Of a stretch of 64,000 nt of DNA, positions 52,981 to 62,107 are shown piece after piece. Source of the stretch: Leptospira broomii serovar Hurstbridge str. 5399. GTDB lineage: Bacteria > Spirochaetota > Leptospiria > Leptospirales > Leptospiraceae. Position numbers and translations under genes: made by a program. A model generated the notes under the pieces. The model searched no databases. It was not told the origin of the DNA and saw nothing but the letters and a program-made list of their open reading frames with translations. The stretch lies in NCBI RefSeq assembly GCF_000243715.2, contig NZ_AHMO02000004.1, positions 622,501-686,500 on the forward strand, written 5' to 3'. Every line of letters begins with the position of its first letter. Position 1 is the stretch's first letter.

Positions 52981-54480
52981 GTGCTCTTCAATTCCATCCT
53001 ATTTCTTATCTTTTTTTCCGTCGTTTATATCATTTATTGGCTTTTACCCGGTCGGCGAAGACAGGATTTTTTGCTATTTTCAAGCGCAATATTCTATGTT
53101 ATGGGCGCGTCGACAATCTTCGGTGGATTAGGATTTCTCGCTCATTTTATAGCGATTATAACGGCGAACTACTTCGCTTATTATCAGATTCGAACCTCGA
53201 ATCACAAAAAGGGATGGATGATATTCGCCGTCCTACTGAACGCCATTAATCTTGGATTCTTTAAGTATTTTTATTTCATCAACAGGATACTTGCGGATAT
53301 CACAGGATATCCTTTCTTCGAAGAAGTTCCTAGAATATTAAAAATATCCCTACCTTTAGCGGTCAGCTTTTACAGTTTTCAAATGATCGCGTCCGCAATC
53401 GATGCCTATCGAAAGCCTGAAGGAGTGATCCTAACTTTAAAGCAATTTTTCTCCTTTGTCCTATTCTTCCCGATTTTAATCGTCGGCCCTATTTTGAGGA
53501 TGAAAGATTTTTTCCCGAACTTAGAGCATCTATCTCCTAGTAAGGAAAAAGTCATCCGAGCAGGCTACTTAATGATCTCCGGCTTGATTAAAAAAATCCT
53601 GGTGGCGGACCCTGTTGCGAACGTAATCGCGCCTGTGTTTGCAAATCCGGGGCAATACGATAATCTTTCTCTCGTGTTAGCTGGGTTCGGGTATACGATC
53701 CAGGTTTATTGCGATTTCTCCGGTTTAACCGATATGGCAAGGTCGGTCGGTCTTATGCTAGGCTTCGAATTGCCGGAGAATTTTAAGGCCCCTTTGTTTT
53801 CCCCATCCGGCCGGGAACTTTGGCAACGGTGGCATATGACTCTTTCGTTTTGGTTGAGAGATTACATTTACTTTTCTTTAGGTGGCAGCAAAACGGGGGA
53901 GTGGAGAACTTATCTCAATTTAATCATTACAATGACGGTTGGGGGAATTTGGCACGGAGCGGATTACACTTTTATCGCCTGGGGTTTTTATTGGGGGGTT
54001 ATCCTTGCAACGGAGAGGTTTTTTGTTAAACGTTTCGGATGGGATGACGGAGAATCCTCAAATAGATTCTTAAACGTAATCAGAGTTCAAATAATATTCG
54101 TACTATTCTCGTTCAGCGCAATCTTATTCAGATCGAATTCCGCCGGAAAAATGGTCCAGCACGTCGTGGGATTAATCGCAAATATGCCGGGAAAACTTTC
54201 CGGAATTTTAATAGCCAACGGATCGAATTGGCTCGACCAAGCGACTTCGTTAATTTCAGGACCGTCTCCATTTAAACTAGAAAGAATGGAGAATATGGAA
54301 AAACTTGCTTATTCGTATCTAGCATTTTTGTTTTTTCATTTCGTGCAGTATAAACCGGAACGGATTCAGAAAATCGGCGAAAATCGAACCTGGGTTTTTG
54401 TACTTTGCGCGATTCTTACTATATTTGCAATCACGTTATATTCTGAAGATTCCAGTGTTTGTATCTATTGCCAATTTTAG
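52981..54480 (+). CDS. MBOAT-family O-acyltransferase (AlgI-like), cassette 2
   Basis: A polytopic protein of 499 residues. The same blocks as cassette 1 occur in the same order: DFSGLTDMARSVGLMLGF, WQRWHMTLSFWLRDYIYFSLGGSK, and the catalytic His325 in GGIWHG. The last third carries a longer insert than cassette 1. The start is GTG at 52981, three bases after the NYN gene. The SGNH-like partner gene follows after 18 bases. It is homologous to the first MBOAT gene but clearly diverged, so a recent copy is unlikely. Confidence 0.92.
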   Translation: MLFNSILFLIFFSVVYIIYWLLPGRRRQDFLLFSSAIFYVMGASTIFGGLGFLAHFIAIITANYFAYYQIRTSNHKKGWMIFAVLLNAINLGFFKYFYFINRILADITGYPFFEEVPRILKISLPLAVSFYSFQMIASAIDAYRKPEGVILTLKQFFSFVLFFPILIVGPILRMKDFFPNLEHLSPSKEKVIRAGYLMISGLIKKILVADPVANVIAPVFANPGQYDNLSLVLAGFGYTIQVYCDFSGLTDMARSVGLMLGFELPENFKAPLFSPSGRELWQRWHMTLSFWLRDYIYFSLGGSKTGEWRTYLNLIITMTVGGIWHGADYTFIAWGFYWGVILATERFFVKRFGWDDGESSNRFLNVIRVQIIFVLFSFSAILFRSNSAGKMVQHVVGLIANMPGKLSGILIANGSNWLDQATSLISGPSPFKLERMENMEKLAYSYLAFLFFHFVQYKPERIQKIGENRTWVFVLCAILTIFAITLYSEDSSVCIYCQF

Positions 54481-54498
54481 AGGTTCGAACGAATTGAT

Positions 54499-55584
54499 AT
54501 GAAAGATAAGAAGATTCTTCTAATCCCGTTTTTGATTCTTGCAATCTCGTTAATAATAGATCGGTTTTTAACTAATAGTTATTTTGAAAGATACTATTCC
54601 AACACTCTATCCCACTTAAATTATTTAAGCAAAGAGGACCTTTACGAAGATTTAAAGGGGTATCTAAAAAAAACTCCTTCTGAAAGGAAAAAGGTTTTAG
54701 TATTCCTCGGAAACTCCAGATCGCTTCTCTTTCCGTACCATGAATTAAGTAAAAAATATCCGGATTGGATTCTATACAATTTTTCAGTTCCGGGAGGATC
54801 GCCTGATTACTTTTTGTACTGGGTCGAAAGGATCGTACAGGACGGATTGCATCCCGATTTTGTCGTATTGGATCAGTCTTTAGAAATCTTTAATAAAACG
54901 CCGAATCTAGCTCTTGATGAGGTCTTGATCTACGGAGTTTCGCCTGGATTTTTGCTTCGACACTGGAATCGATATTCGAAGGAGCAATGGTCCATTTTTC
55001 TATCGAAGAGAATGTTTCATTCGTATCGAGATAGGCCGAAACTCTGGAGAGTCCGAGAACGTTTAAAAAATAATTCCTATTGGGCTAATAATTATGCAGA
55101 GGCCGTAGTAAATACGTTGGAGTCGTTAGCGGATCAAAAGGGGAGTACGTCTAGAGAAGCAAACGTAATTAAACTTCCCCACGACCAGTTGATTAAAAGA
55201 TCGGAGTCCGATTTTCAATCTTATTTGAGTCCTTATACGTTTCACTTCGATATGTTGGAAATGCAGAGAGATTCGGTGAAATTATTGAAGAAAGCCGGGA
55301 TTTCCTACGCTACAATCTGGGTCCGAGTAGCTAGGCCGTATTTTAAGTTGTACGGAACTCGCAAAACGGATACGCCCGAGGGACCTCAAATTCCTTTGGA
55401 CATTTGGCTTACGGAGATCCAAAAGTTCGATCGGGACACCCAGACAAAATTTTGGGATATGAATAACGATCCAGGGTATTCCTGCGACGATTTTTCGGAT
55501 CCGGGTCACATGTCTCCGAGTTGTTATCCCGCGTATGGGGATTTTGTTTTCAGAAAATTATCGGAAAGCATAGAGCAAAACTAG
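54499..55584 (+). CDS. DUF1574-type SGNH-like protein, partner of MBOAT cassette 2
   Basis: It has the same architecture as the protein in cassette 1: one N-terminal hydrophobic helix (ILLIPFLILAISLII), then an exported region. The block I motif reads FLGNSRS, with Asn72 where cassette 1 has Asp, then Ser73. The block V motif is DPGH (Asp334, His337). The Asn-for-Asp change is seen in other SGNH-like acyltransferases, so activity is not excluded. Length is 361 residues. It is convergent with the DJ-1 gene, with no obvious terminator between them. Confidence 0.75.
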   Translation: MKDKKILLIPFLILAISLIIDRFLTNSYFERYYSNTLSHLNYLSKEDLYEDLKGYLKKTPSERKKVLVFLGNSRSLLFPYHELSKKYPDWILYNFSVPGGSPDYFLYWVERIVQDGLHPDFVVLDQSLEIFNKTPNLALDEVLIYGVSPGFLLRHWNRYSKEQWSIFLSKRMFHSYRDRPKLWRVRERLKNNSYWANNYAEAVVNTLESLADQKGSTSREANVIKLPHDQLIKRSESDFQSYLSPYTFHFDMLEMQRDSVKLLKKAGISYATIWVRVARPYFKLYGTRKTDTPEGPQIPLDIWLTEIQKFDRDTQTKFWDMNNDPGYSCDDFSDPGHMSPSCYPAYGDFVFRKLSESIEQN

Positions 55585-55607
55585 ATTTTATTCAAAAGCA
55601 ATTGCCA

Positions 55608-56153
55608 TCATCGATGTAAATAAAGTCCTGATTCCACTTCCTTTTTCTTTGCAGAACCGGCTAGGATGTCTACGATTCGTAATGCAAATTCAAAGGCTGA
55701 ACCCGGGCCGATACTCGTTATGATTTTTCCGGATTCTTCGAGTCTCGAGCCGGTGTATTCATTCGTTTTTTCCACAGATCCCGGGAAACCGGTAAATTTT
55801 TGCCCGGAATTTAATATACCGTGCTCCTTTAGAATGCTCGGAGCCGCACAAATTGCTGCGATCCATTTCCCCTGCTTTTTATAACGATTTAGTAATTCGA
55901 TTATGTTGGAATCTTTTCCAAGATTTTGCGTTCCTAAATTTCCTCCCGGAAGAATAACCATATCGAAATCTTCGTGAAGAATTTCTGAAAGTACGGCGTC
56001 GGGGAGATGGCGGGTTCCGCGGGAAGCTTGAACAGGACCGGCTGAGAGTCCTGCAGTAATGACTTGTATCCCGGCCCTACGGAGAACATCCACAATAACG
56101 ACTGCTTCTATTTCTTCCATTCCGGTGGCAAAGGGTACCAGAACTTTAGCCAT
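55608..56153 (-). CDS. DJ-1/PfpI-family protein
   Basis: A class-I-glutamine-amidotransferase-like fold of 181 residues. The nucleophile-elbow cysteine lies in AAICAAPSILKE, and the N-terminal Glu that pairs with it is seen in MEEIEAVVIVDVLRRAG. DJ-1 relatives act in oxidative stress, glyoxalase or deglycase chemistry, which this sequence cannot resolve. A ribosome site AGGAAG precedes the ATG. The gene is last on the minus strand before the GT2 gene, separated by 56 bases. Confidence 0.88.
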   Translation of the reverse strand: MAKVLVPFATGMEEIEAVVIVDVLRRAGIQVITAGLSAGPVQASRGTRHLPDAVLSEILHEDFDMVILPGGNLGTQNLGKDSNIIELLNRYKKQGKWIAAICAAPSILKEHGILNSGQKFTGFPGSVEKTNEYTGSRLEESGKIITSIGPGSAFEFALRIVDILAGSAKKKEVESGLYLHR

Positions 56154-56209
56154 ATCTTCCTCCGATCCGAACTTTGGAAGACTTTACCCGCAGTTAGGTT
56201 ATAAGCAAA

Positions 56210-57364
56210 TCATTTCCTACTCGTCTTCATCCAAGTAAGGTTGGAATTAAGAAAATAATTCGAGAGCATGGCAATTCCAATTGATAGTAGGTCACATACT
56301 AGTTTGATCGGAATTCCCGCAGAAAATGAATAATTAGCAAAGACCCGATTATGCAATAATTGGTAAAACTCAATCTGCAAAATAAGTCCGAATAGGCTAA
56401 CTGCTTGAAAAATCGCAAACCCTTCTAAGGCACGGAATCCTTCGTACCGTCTTTCATAGAATGTGAAGTAATTGTTTAGCAGAAAGTTGGATATGATAGA
56501 GAGCTCGATTCCCAATAAGACGGAACTTGAGATCGGATCTAAAAACGATATTCCCGTACTGATATCGGGTAAGGATAGGAACTCGCCGATCAGAAAACCT
56601 CCAAGATTTACGATTACTCCGGTTGCTCCTACCATCGCGTAAAGCAAGAAAGTCGGCGAAATCCATTCTCCAAAACGAATGTCCAATAGAGCCAATAGAA
56701 AATTTCGAATTACCGAATTGTCTAGTTTTGTTTCTCCATGAACCCGTGTACGGAATGTATAAGGGATTTCCTCTACCTTTAAATCTTCTTTTCCCCGGGC
56801 TAGAAATTCCAAAAGAATTTTAAAACCTCTAGGATTAATGCTGTTTTTGACTTCGGAATAAACGTCTTTTCGTATCCCGAAAAATCCGCTCATCGGGTCG
56901 GAAACGTTTTGGCGAATTAGCCGTCGCGCTAGTACGTTTCCGAATCGACTGATCCCTACTCGAAACAGAGACCACTTTCCGGTAGAACCGCCGTTCGTAT
57001 AACGAGTCCCTAAACAAAGGTCATTTCCGCGATCATTCAAAGATCGAATCATTTCGGGTAGAATTCTTTCGTCGTGTTGCAAATCCGAATCCATCACAAC
57101 GAAAAGATCTCCTTTCGCGATTCCCATGCCGGTCAAAACAGCGGACGATAGACCTTTTCCGGTAAAGCGTCGAACTACTTTCAATTGAGGAAGGTTTTTT
57201 TGCAGATCCTCAGCTACTTCCCACGTGCGATCGGGGCTATCATCGTCTACGACGATAATCTCGTGCATAAATCCGGAGAGAGATTCGGAGATTCGCTCCG
57301 CAGCGATCGGCAAATTTTCGCTCTCATTGTATGTAGGAAGAATGACTGAAATAGTAGGATTCAT
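56210..57364 (-). CDS. GT2 glycosyltransferase fused to a GtrA-like membrane domain
   Basis: An N-terminal family 2 glycosyltransferase (residues 1-215) of the dolichyl/polyprenyl-phosphate mannosyltransferase type, with SVILPTYNESENLP, VVDDDSPDRTWEVA and FVVMDSDLQHD as the metal-binding aspartates. A C-terminal GtrA-like domain with four helices (from about residue 235, FLLYAMVGATGVIVNLGG) is fused to it. It probably makes a lipid-linked sugar used for envelope glycosylation. Length is 384 residues. It lies just upstream of the DJ-1 gene on the same strand. Confidence 0.9.
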   Translation of the reverse strand: MNPTISVILPTYNESENLPIAAERISESLSGFMHEIIVVDDDSPDRTWEVAEDLQKNLPQLKVVRRFTGKGLSSAVLTGMGIAKGDLFVVMDSDLQHDERILPEMIRSLNDRGNDLCLGTRYTNGGSTGKWSLFRVGISRFGNVLARRLIRQNVSDPMSGFFGIRKDVYSEVKNSINPRGFKILLEFLARGKEDLKVEEIPYTFRTRVHGETKLDNSVIRNFLLALLDIRFGEWISPTFLLYAMVGATGVIVNLGGFLIGEFLSLPDISTGISFLDPISSSVLLGIELSIISNFLLNNYFTFYERRYEGFRALEGFAIFQAVSLFGLILQIEFYQLLHNRVFANYSFSAGIPIKLVCDLLSIGIAMLSNYFLNSNLTWMKTSRK

Positions 57365-57691
57365 CGTAAGTCCAAAATCCGAAAAGGATCGAATTCCATC
57401 AATTCTAATAAGTAATTAATTGATTACATACTAAAAAATAAAAGAAGTGAGAAAAAAATCGGTGAACTACTGAACTTCAGTCTACCTTTATTGAGACGAA
57501 AACGCAGACGACCGATGTTCAAATGCAGATTTGCAGAATGGCGACTATCGTTAGACTGTTAAATTCGATTCTAGGATTGAATATAGAACGGCTTTTATTT
57601 ATTTTTTGAAATTAATGAAATTTAAAAAGAAAAGCCGTAATCGAATTGATTATTCGATTACGGCATAAGAAGCTAGGAGTTTAGCAAAAGT
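57365..57691. other. Intergenic region between the GT2-GtrA and GH5 genes
   Basis: About 327 AT-rich bases. It contains the promoter region of the GT2 gene and the GH5 terminator at 57634. I see no coding remnant in it. Confidence 0.6.
57634..57664 (-). terminator. Rho-independent terminator after the GH5 lipoprotein gene
   Basis: GCCGTAATCGAAT (57634-57646) pairs perfectly with ATTCGATTACGGC (57652-57664), loop TGATT. Reading the minus strand, it is followed by a T-rich run (TTTTCTTTTT). It lies 27 bases after the stop codon. Confidence 0.88.
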
Positions 57692-59593
57692 TTATAAACA
57701 GCAGAGTAGGGCGCTCGCCGAACCGTTTCGTTGAGCGATACCACCTAAATATTCACCATCATCGCACTGACCTTTATACGATCCGGAGGCCCAATCACCA
57801 CCTCGAGAGGATGTTCTATTGTCTCCTCTATCGAACCAAACGGTTCTACAGCTATTCCCCAACGAACGATTGCTTTGTGCGCAGAGTATACCGCTAGTTC
57901 CCCACCAACGTTTTGAAAAGCCGGATACGTAAAAGTTTTGCGGGCATTCGTACTTTGTAAAACCTCCGGCCCAATCTCCGGTTCCATGGTATCGGGTAGC
58001 GGTTTCGTTAACGGCTTGCACATTAAAATTTCTATTTGAATTCCAAAGGACTCCGTAGGTAACATCCGTGCAAAGAGCACGTTGATCTTGGCTGAGTCCA
58101 TTCAGCCGATATCCATCGGGGCAGGTTCCTTTATTCGCTCCATTATCCCAATCGTTGTTCAGAGTCGATGAATTGTCATTTCCACTTCCGATAGATAGAT
58201 TTGAAAAATGGTAGGCGAAAACGCTCTGTCCTTGGTTACCGGAATACGTCAATAGACGATTCAATTGTGCGAAACGCCAATCGTCTTTCAATGTTCTAGA
58301 CCAATCGCTCGAAACCAGTCCCCACTCGTCGTTTCCGTTTAAAGGCCAAAATGCAAAATCCAGATCCCGTTCGATTAGATAATCGACTAAGTTTTGCAGC
58401 CATTGCTTATCTTGATCATTAGTCGTAGAGGGGGACGCGCCGAACTCGCTTACCCAGACCGGCGCAGTGTAATAGAGCTCAGGATCAACCACATATCCCC
58501 ATTCGGAATAGACAGTGTTACGAAACGTGGTCGGGTCCATTTGGCTATAGGTGATATTACTTCCCGAAGTTTTTGGATCCCCATTATTATTCGGACCGAT
58601 ATAACCGTAATTATGGGCCGAATAGACGAGTTTATTAGAAAGAGGTAAGTGGACCGGCAGACCCTTTATAGGCTTGAGATGCGGGCGTTCACCCGAACCA
58701 AGAATCGGAATAAGTCCCCACCAATTTATGCCTTCGACGATGACGAGTAAATCCGGATTGTTTTGAGTAATTAACCCGCCCAAATCTTGGGAAGCCTTAT
58801 GCCAGTCGTTTACGTCACCCGATCCCCAATTCGGGCTATCGGGAATATAAGAATCACCGCGTCTTTGCGTTCTGACCTCGTTTCTTAGATCGGCTGCGAC
58901 GACCATTTTATTATTTTTATAGCGATTCACCATCATAAGCCAATCGGCCTGCCACATATCCGTCGAAGAATTGTAGGCTAAACTCGAACCGGTATGATAC
59001 CAAAGACCGTTATAGTCGAATCCGCAGCACCATTCCGCTAAGGTCGTATGATTATTTAAAACTACTGCAATTCCTGCTTCGGTTAGGGCTTGGACTGTTT
59101 GGTCGTAAACTTGCAGAGGAGTTAAGCCGCTAAATTGTGGATTCGCACTAATATCCGCATCGGCAACGGGAGTCGCTTGATGCAGCATAACGTTTGAAAA
59201 GGGTAATCGAACTGCGTTAAATCCCCATTCTTTGATTAGAGAAACGATATATGAAATCGGCTGCTTATCTAGTCCGGCTACGACAAAACGAGTGTCGCTT
59301 GCTCCGTACCAGTTCACCGCCTTTAATTTAAACCGATTGTTATTCGTATCGACGATGTATCTCCCATTCGTGCTTAAAGGAACCGAGGGAAGGGGAATTC
59401 CCGTAGGGGAAACCAATTGCTCGCGACTCGCATTTGGGTTCAATCCGATTCCCTGCAAATTCCCGGTTAAGGAAGAAAGAGTTCCCAGTAGATTCGGGCC
59501 GAATTTTGCACCGTCTGGCGAACAAGAAATAGTTGTTAAAAGGAAAAAAAGAATCGTACAGATTCCGATCCCCTTATTTTGATTCATCGACAT
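57692..59593 (-). CDS. GH5-family glycoside hydrolase lipoprotein with C-terminal W/C repeats
   Basis: A protein of 633 residues. The lipoprotein signal ends in TTISC (Cys24). A cellulase-type GH5 barrel spans about residues 75-450, with the acid/base Glu in DLRNEV (Glu239), the nucleophile Glu in VWVSEFG (Glu383), and HNYGY typical of GH5. About residues 480-633 hold three Trp/Cys repeats, each with a DW-G-K-C pattern ending near ALC or ILC, possibly a carbohydrate-binding module. GGAGAG lies before the ATG at 59593. It is presumably surface-exposed or periplasmic and acts on a beta-glucan or similar polymer. Confidence 0.88.
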   Translation of the reverse strand: MSMNQNKGIGICTILFFLLTTISCSPDGAKFGPNLLGTLSSLTGNLQGIGLNPNASREQLVSPTGIPLPSVPLSTNGRYIVDTNNNRFKLKAVNWYGASDTRFVVAGLDKQPISYIVSLIKEWGFNAVRLPFSNVMLHQATPVADADISANPQFSGLTPLQVYDQTVQALTEAGIAVVLNNHTTLAEWCCGFDYNGLWYHTGSSLAYNSSTDMWQADWLMMVNRYKNNKMVVAADLRNEVRTQRRGDSYIPDSPNWGSGDVNDWHKASQDLGGLITQNNPDLLVIVEGINWWGLIPILGSGERPHLKPIKGLPVHLPLSNKLVYSAHNYGYIGPNNNGDPKTSGSNITYSQMDPTTFRNTVYSEWGYVVDPELYYTAPVWVSEFGASPSTTNDQDKQWLQNLVDYLIERDLDFAFWPLNGNDEWGLVSSDWSRTLKDDWRFAQLNRLLTYSGNQGQSVFAYHFSNLSIGSGNDNSSTLNNDWDNGANKGTCPDGYRLNGLSQDQRALCTDVTYGVLWNSNRNFNVQAVNETATRYHGTGDWAGGFTKYECPQNFYVSGFSKRWWGTSGILCAQSNRSLGNSCRTVWFDRGDNRTSSRGGDWASGSYKGQCDDGEYLGGIAQRNGSASALLCCL

Positions 59594-59994
59594 TTCAATT
59601 CTCTCCAAGAACCGTTAACAGTGATATTGATCCTATTAAAGACAGGTTCTTATTTTCTTTTGGTATATTAAAAGGAATGTCCTTATAATCCGTTTCTATA
59701 GCGAGCGCTAAAGGCTTATAAAGGACTTATATTTAAAAAAAACGATCGTTCAAAAACGTCTGCTTTGCTTCCGTTCATGACGGGAACAGAGGGGAAGGAA
59801 CGATGTTCTAAGGCACAAAGAATAAATGAAAAATCTTTAAGAAAGCAATACCGCAATCCGTATCGTTTGTTCCGATAGGTCGCCGGAATCCTATCAGATT
59901 ACGTCGAAGTTGGGAGTGAATCGAATGCACTAGCCAAACGCAGAGCCGAGACTAAATTCGTTCATTCGCTTAAACCTATGGTATAAAAGGAGCA
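59594..59994. other. Intergenic region between GH5 and DoxX genes
   Basis: About 400 bases between divergent genes. It includes the 10-base palindrome AACGATCGTT at 59741-59750, a candidate operator. A short open frame is present but unconvincing. No RNA gene was seen. Confidence 0.5.
59741..59750. promoter_or_regulatory. Palindrome AACGATCGTT between divergent genes
   Basis: A perfect 10-base palindrome, 148 bases upstream of the GH5 start and 245 upstream of the DoxX start, and followed by a second ACG. It is the right size for a dimeric repressor half-site pair, but the match to any known regulator is not shown. Confidence 0.3.
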
Positions 59995-60489
59995 GTGAAA
60001 TACAAATACATGAAAGTATTAAATTTCTTTTTAAGAATAGAAGATACGGAACATCCGTATAAAATTATCATCCGATTTTTAGTGGGTGGAGTTTTCCTTT
60101 GGGAAGGCATTATCAAATTTCTTTATACGAATCAGGGCTTGGGAAGATTCACAAAACTTGGTTTTCCTGAGCCCGGGCTTGTTAGCGGTCTTATCGGGGG
60201 ATTGGAAATCGCGGGTGGGCTTTTGCTCATAGCCGGATTTCTGACAAAGCCCATCGGTTGTCTTTTCGTAATCGAAATGATTGTAGCGATGGCCATGACC
60301 AAGGTGCCGCTATTTTTTGGGACGTCTCCCTTGGCGTCGCCTCAGGTGCCTCCGATCATCGGCATTTGGGCGGTTTTGCATGAAATTCGATCCGAATATG
60401 CTCAAGCTTTGGGATCGCTTTTCTTGGTTCTTACCGGGCCCGGACGTAATTCCATTGACGCACTTTTGAAAGGAAGAGCGGAATCGTAA
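59995..60489 (+). CDS. DoxX-family membrane protein
   Basis: A small integral membrane protein of 164 residues with four helices. The family block FLWEGIIKFLY and the following GFPEPGLVSGLIGGLEIAGGLLLIAGF are typical of DoxX, which is linked to redox or respiratory functions in other bacteria. The start is GTG at 59995 with AAGGAG only four bases upstream; an ATG at 60010 is the alternative. It stands alone in a loosely packed region with a long gap behind it. Confidence 0.8.
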   Translation: MKYKYMKVLNFFLRIEDTEHPYKIIIRFLVGGVFLWEGIIKFLYTNQGLGRFTKLGFPEPGLVSGLIGGLEIAGGLLLIAGFLTKPIGCLFVIEMIVAMAMTKVPLFFGTSPLASPQVPPIIGIWAVLHEIRSEYAQALGSLFLVLTGPGRNSIDALLKGRAES

Positions 60490-61327
60490 CTGATCGCGAA
60501 CCGAGGACAGAGCTACACTCAGAAAATTAGAAATATTGCAACTATTCTATGTTCGAAAGTTCGGTTGGAGCTCCCTCACGAATTTCAAAATGAAAAATGC
60601 TTGTGTCCTTACGATTTTTGTGAAATAAGGCAATTCCACCGCTTCGCTCCGGCCCCCGCCCAAAAAAGGGCGGGGTTTTTTAAGTAAATTCTACTCTCCG
60701 AGGCTAGAATCCGGTGGGAGTTTACGGAAACAGAGGATAGACGGGGAACGTCTCCCCAGCGCTGCAGCTGCGTTACGCGCGTCTTTCGCTACCCAATCGA
60801 GCGGCCCTTAGGGAGCGATATTCCCGAAGGGTAACTGAACGAAGTGAAGTCAAATTTTCAATCAAACAAACTGCATTCGAATTAACTCCATATCTCCGGG
60901 GAATTGTCTGCTCGCCACCCCCGGACCCGTTTAGAAGACAGAACATTGATAAGCGTAGTTTCCATGTTATAGAGAATGATTCTTGTGTTACAGTGGATTT
61001 CCCCTAGGTCTGTCCTCAGTCTTATGCACAGCAAGATGCAGCCGAATTGGAATCGAGTTTATTTGGGATTCTCTGTTTAAGGGCTTTTGGATTCGTAAGG
61101 TAGGAGATTAAATTCGTTTAATCACATTGTTAATAAACGTAAGCGGTTTATAAAATAAGAATAGGTTATTATTAGGAGTCGACATCGACTTAGGAATTTT
61201 TCGAATATTAATACTGCGGTTTGGTCGAAAATTCTTCAAAGTACGGATGAATAAATTTTTGGAAGCAGAACTTATTTTAGCTGCCGCTCGTCGATATAGA
61301 GGCGGATTGATTTAAAAGGAGACATTC
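60490..61327. other. Long intergenic region with a GC-rich patch
   Basis: About 840 bases without a convincing gene. It contains the GC-rich hairpin at 60648 and then a patch at about 60735-60845 that is visibly richer in G+C than its surroundings, with several short inverted segments. The remainder is AT-rich and leads to AAGGAG before the dehydrogenase ATG. I see no tRNA, and no transposase remnant that I can name. Confidence 0.5.
60648..60682 (+). terminator. GC-rich terminator hairpin in the DoxX downstream region
   Basis: CCCCGCCC pairs with GGGCGGGG around a loop of six A, followed directly by TTTTTT. The preceding bases (TCCGGCCCCCGCCC, 60648-60661) are identical over 14 bases to the hairpin arm at 17148. 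It lies 160 bases after the DoxX stop. Confidence 0.7.
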
Positions 61328-62107
61328 ATGAAACTAAACGGAAACACGATTTTAATTACAGGCGGCGCGAGCGGCATCGGATTGGAAATGGCCTCGCGTC
61401 TTCTTGAACGTGATAACTCAGTTATCATAACTGGACGCAATAAAGAAAAATTAAAAAGTGCAAAGGAGAAACTTCCTAAGCTTCACACTATTCAAAGCGA
61501 TGTTAGTAGCGAAAAAGAAATCGAATCTCTTTACCAAGAGGTGATCAAACGGTTTCCTAATCTCAACGTGTTAATCAATAATGCCGGGGTGATGCGAGTC
61601 GTTAACTTTCACGAAACTCATAGTTCGCTCACGGATTTTACCCGAGAAATAAATATAAATTTAATTGGTTCGATTTGGATGACAAAACAATTCATACCTC
61701 ATCTCAAAAAGCAGCCTGTCGGAGCTATTATACAAATTACTTCTGGTCTTGCTTTTGTCCCCTTGCCGACTTCTCCTATTTATTGTGCAACCAAAGCGGC
61801 GCTGCATTCTTTTGTGCAGTCTCTTCGGGTCCAGTTAAAAAATACGAATCTTAAAATCTTTGAAGTCGCACCTCCTGCTACGCAAACTGAAATGTTAGGT
61901 CAATTCGAGCCTAGCGATATGAAAGGCGTCAGTATTATGAAGGTGGAAGATATGGTCCGAGACACGTTGAAAGGAATTGAAAAAGATTCTTTTGAGATTC
62001 GTCCAGGCCAGAGTAACCAATTGAAGTTCATGAGTCGCTTGGCTCCGGATTTTATCCTGAACCAAATGAGCAAATCAATAGATCGAATGCTTGCCGGTTC
62101 AAAATAA
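61328..62107 (+). CDS. Short-chain dehydrogenase, DltE-like
   Basis: An SDR of 259 residues. The cofactor motif is TGGASGIG near residue 12, with NNAG at about 86. The catalytic Ser lies in ITSG and the YXXXK pair in YCATKAAL. The overall pattern (SSLTDFTREININLIG) resembles DltE-type SDRs. AAGGAG lies before the ATG. The substrate is unknown, and DltABCD is not present nearby. It stands alone, with large gaps on both sides. Confidence 0.85.
   Translation: MKLNGNTILITGGASGIGLEMASRLLERDNSVIITGRNKEKLKSAKEKLPKLHTIQSDVSSEKEIESLYQEVIKRFPNLNVLINNAGVMRVVNFHETHSSLTDFTREININLIGSIWMTKQFIPHLKKQPVGAIIQITSGLAFVPLPTSPIYCATKAALHSFVQSLRVQLKNTNLKIFEVAPPATQTEMLGQFEPSDMKGVSIMKVEDMVRDTLKGIEKDSFEIRPGQSNQLKFMSRLAPDFILNQMSKSIDRMLAGSK

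Noticed and set aside
59750..59880. Short + strand frame starting at 59778
   Set aside because: Basic, non-descript peptide with no ribosome site. It does not continue beyond about 33 residues.
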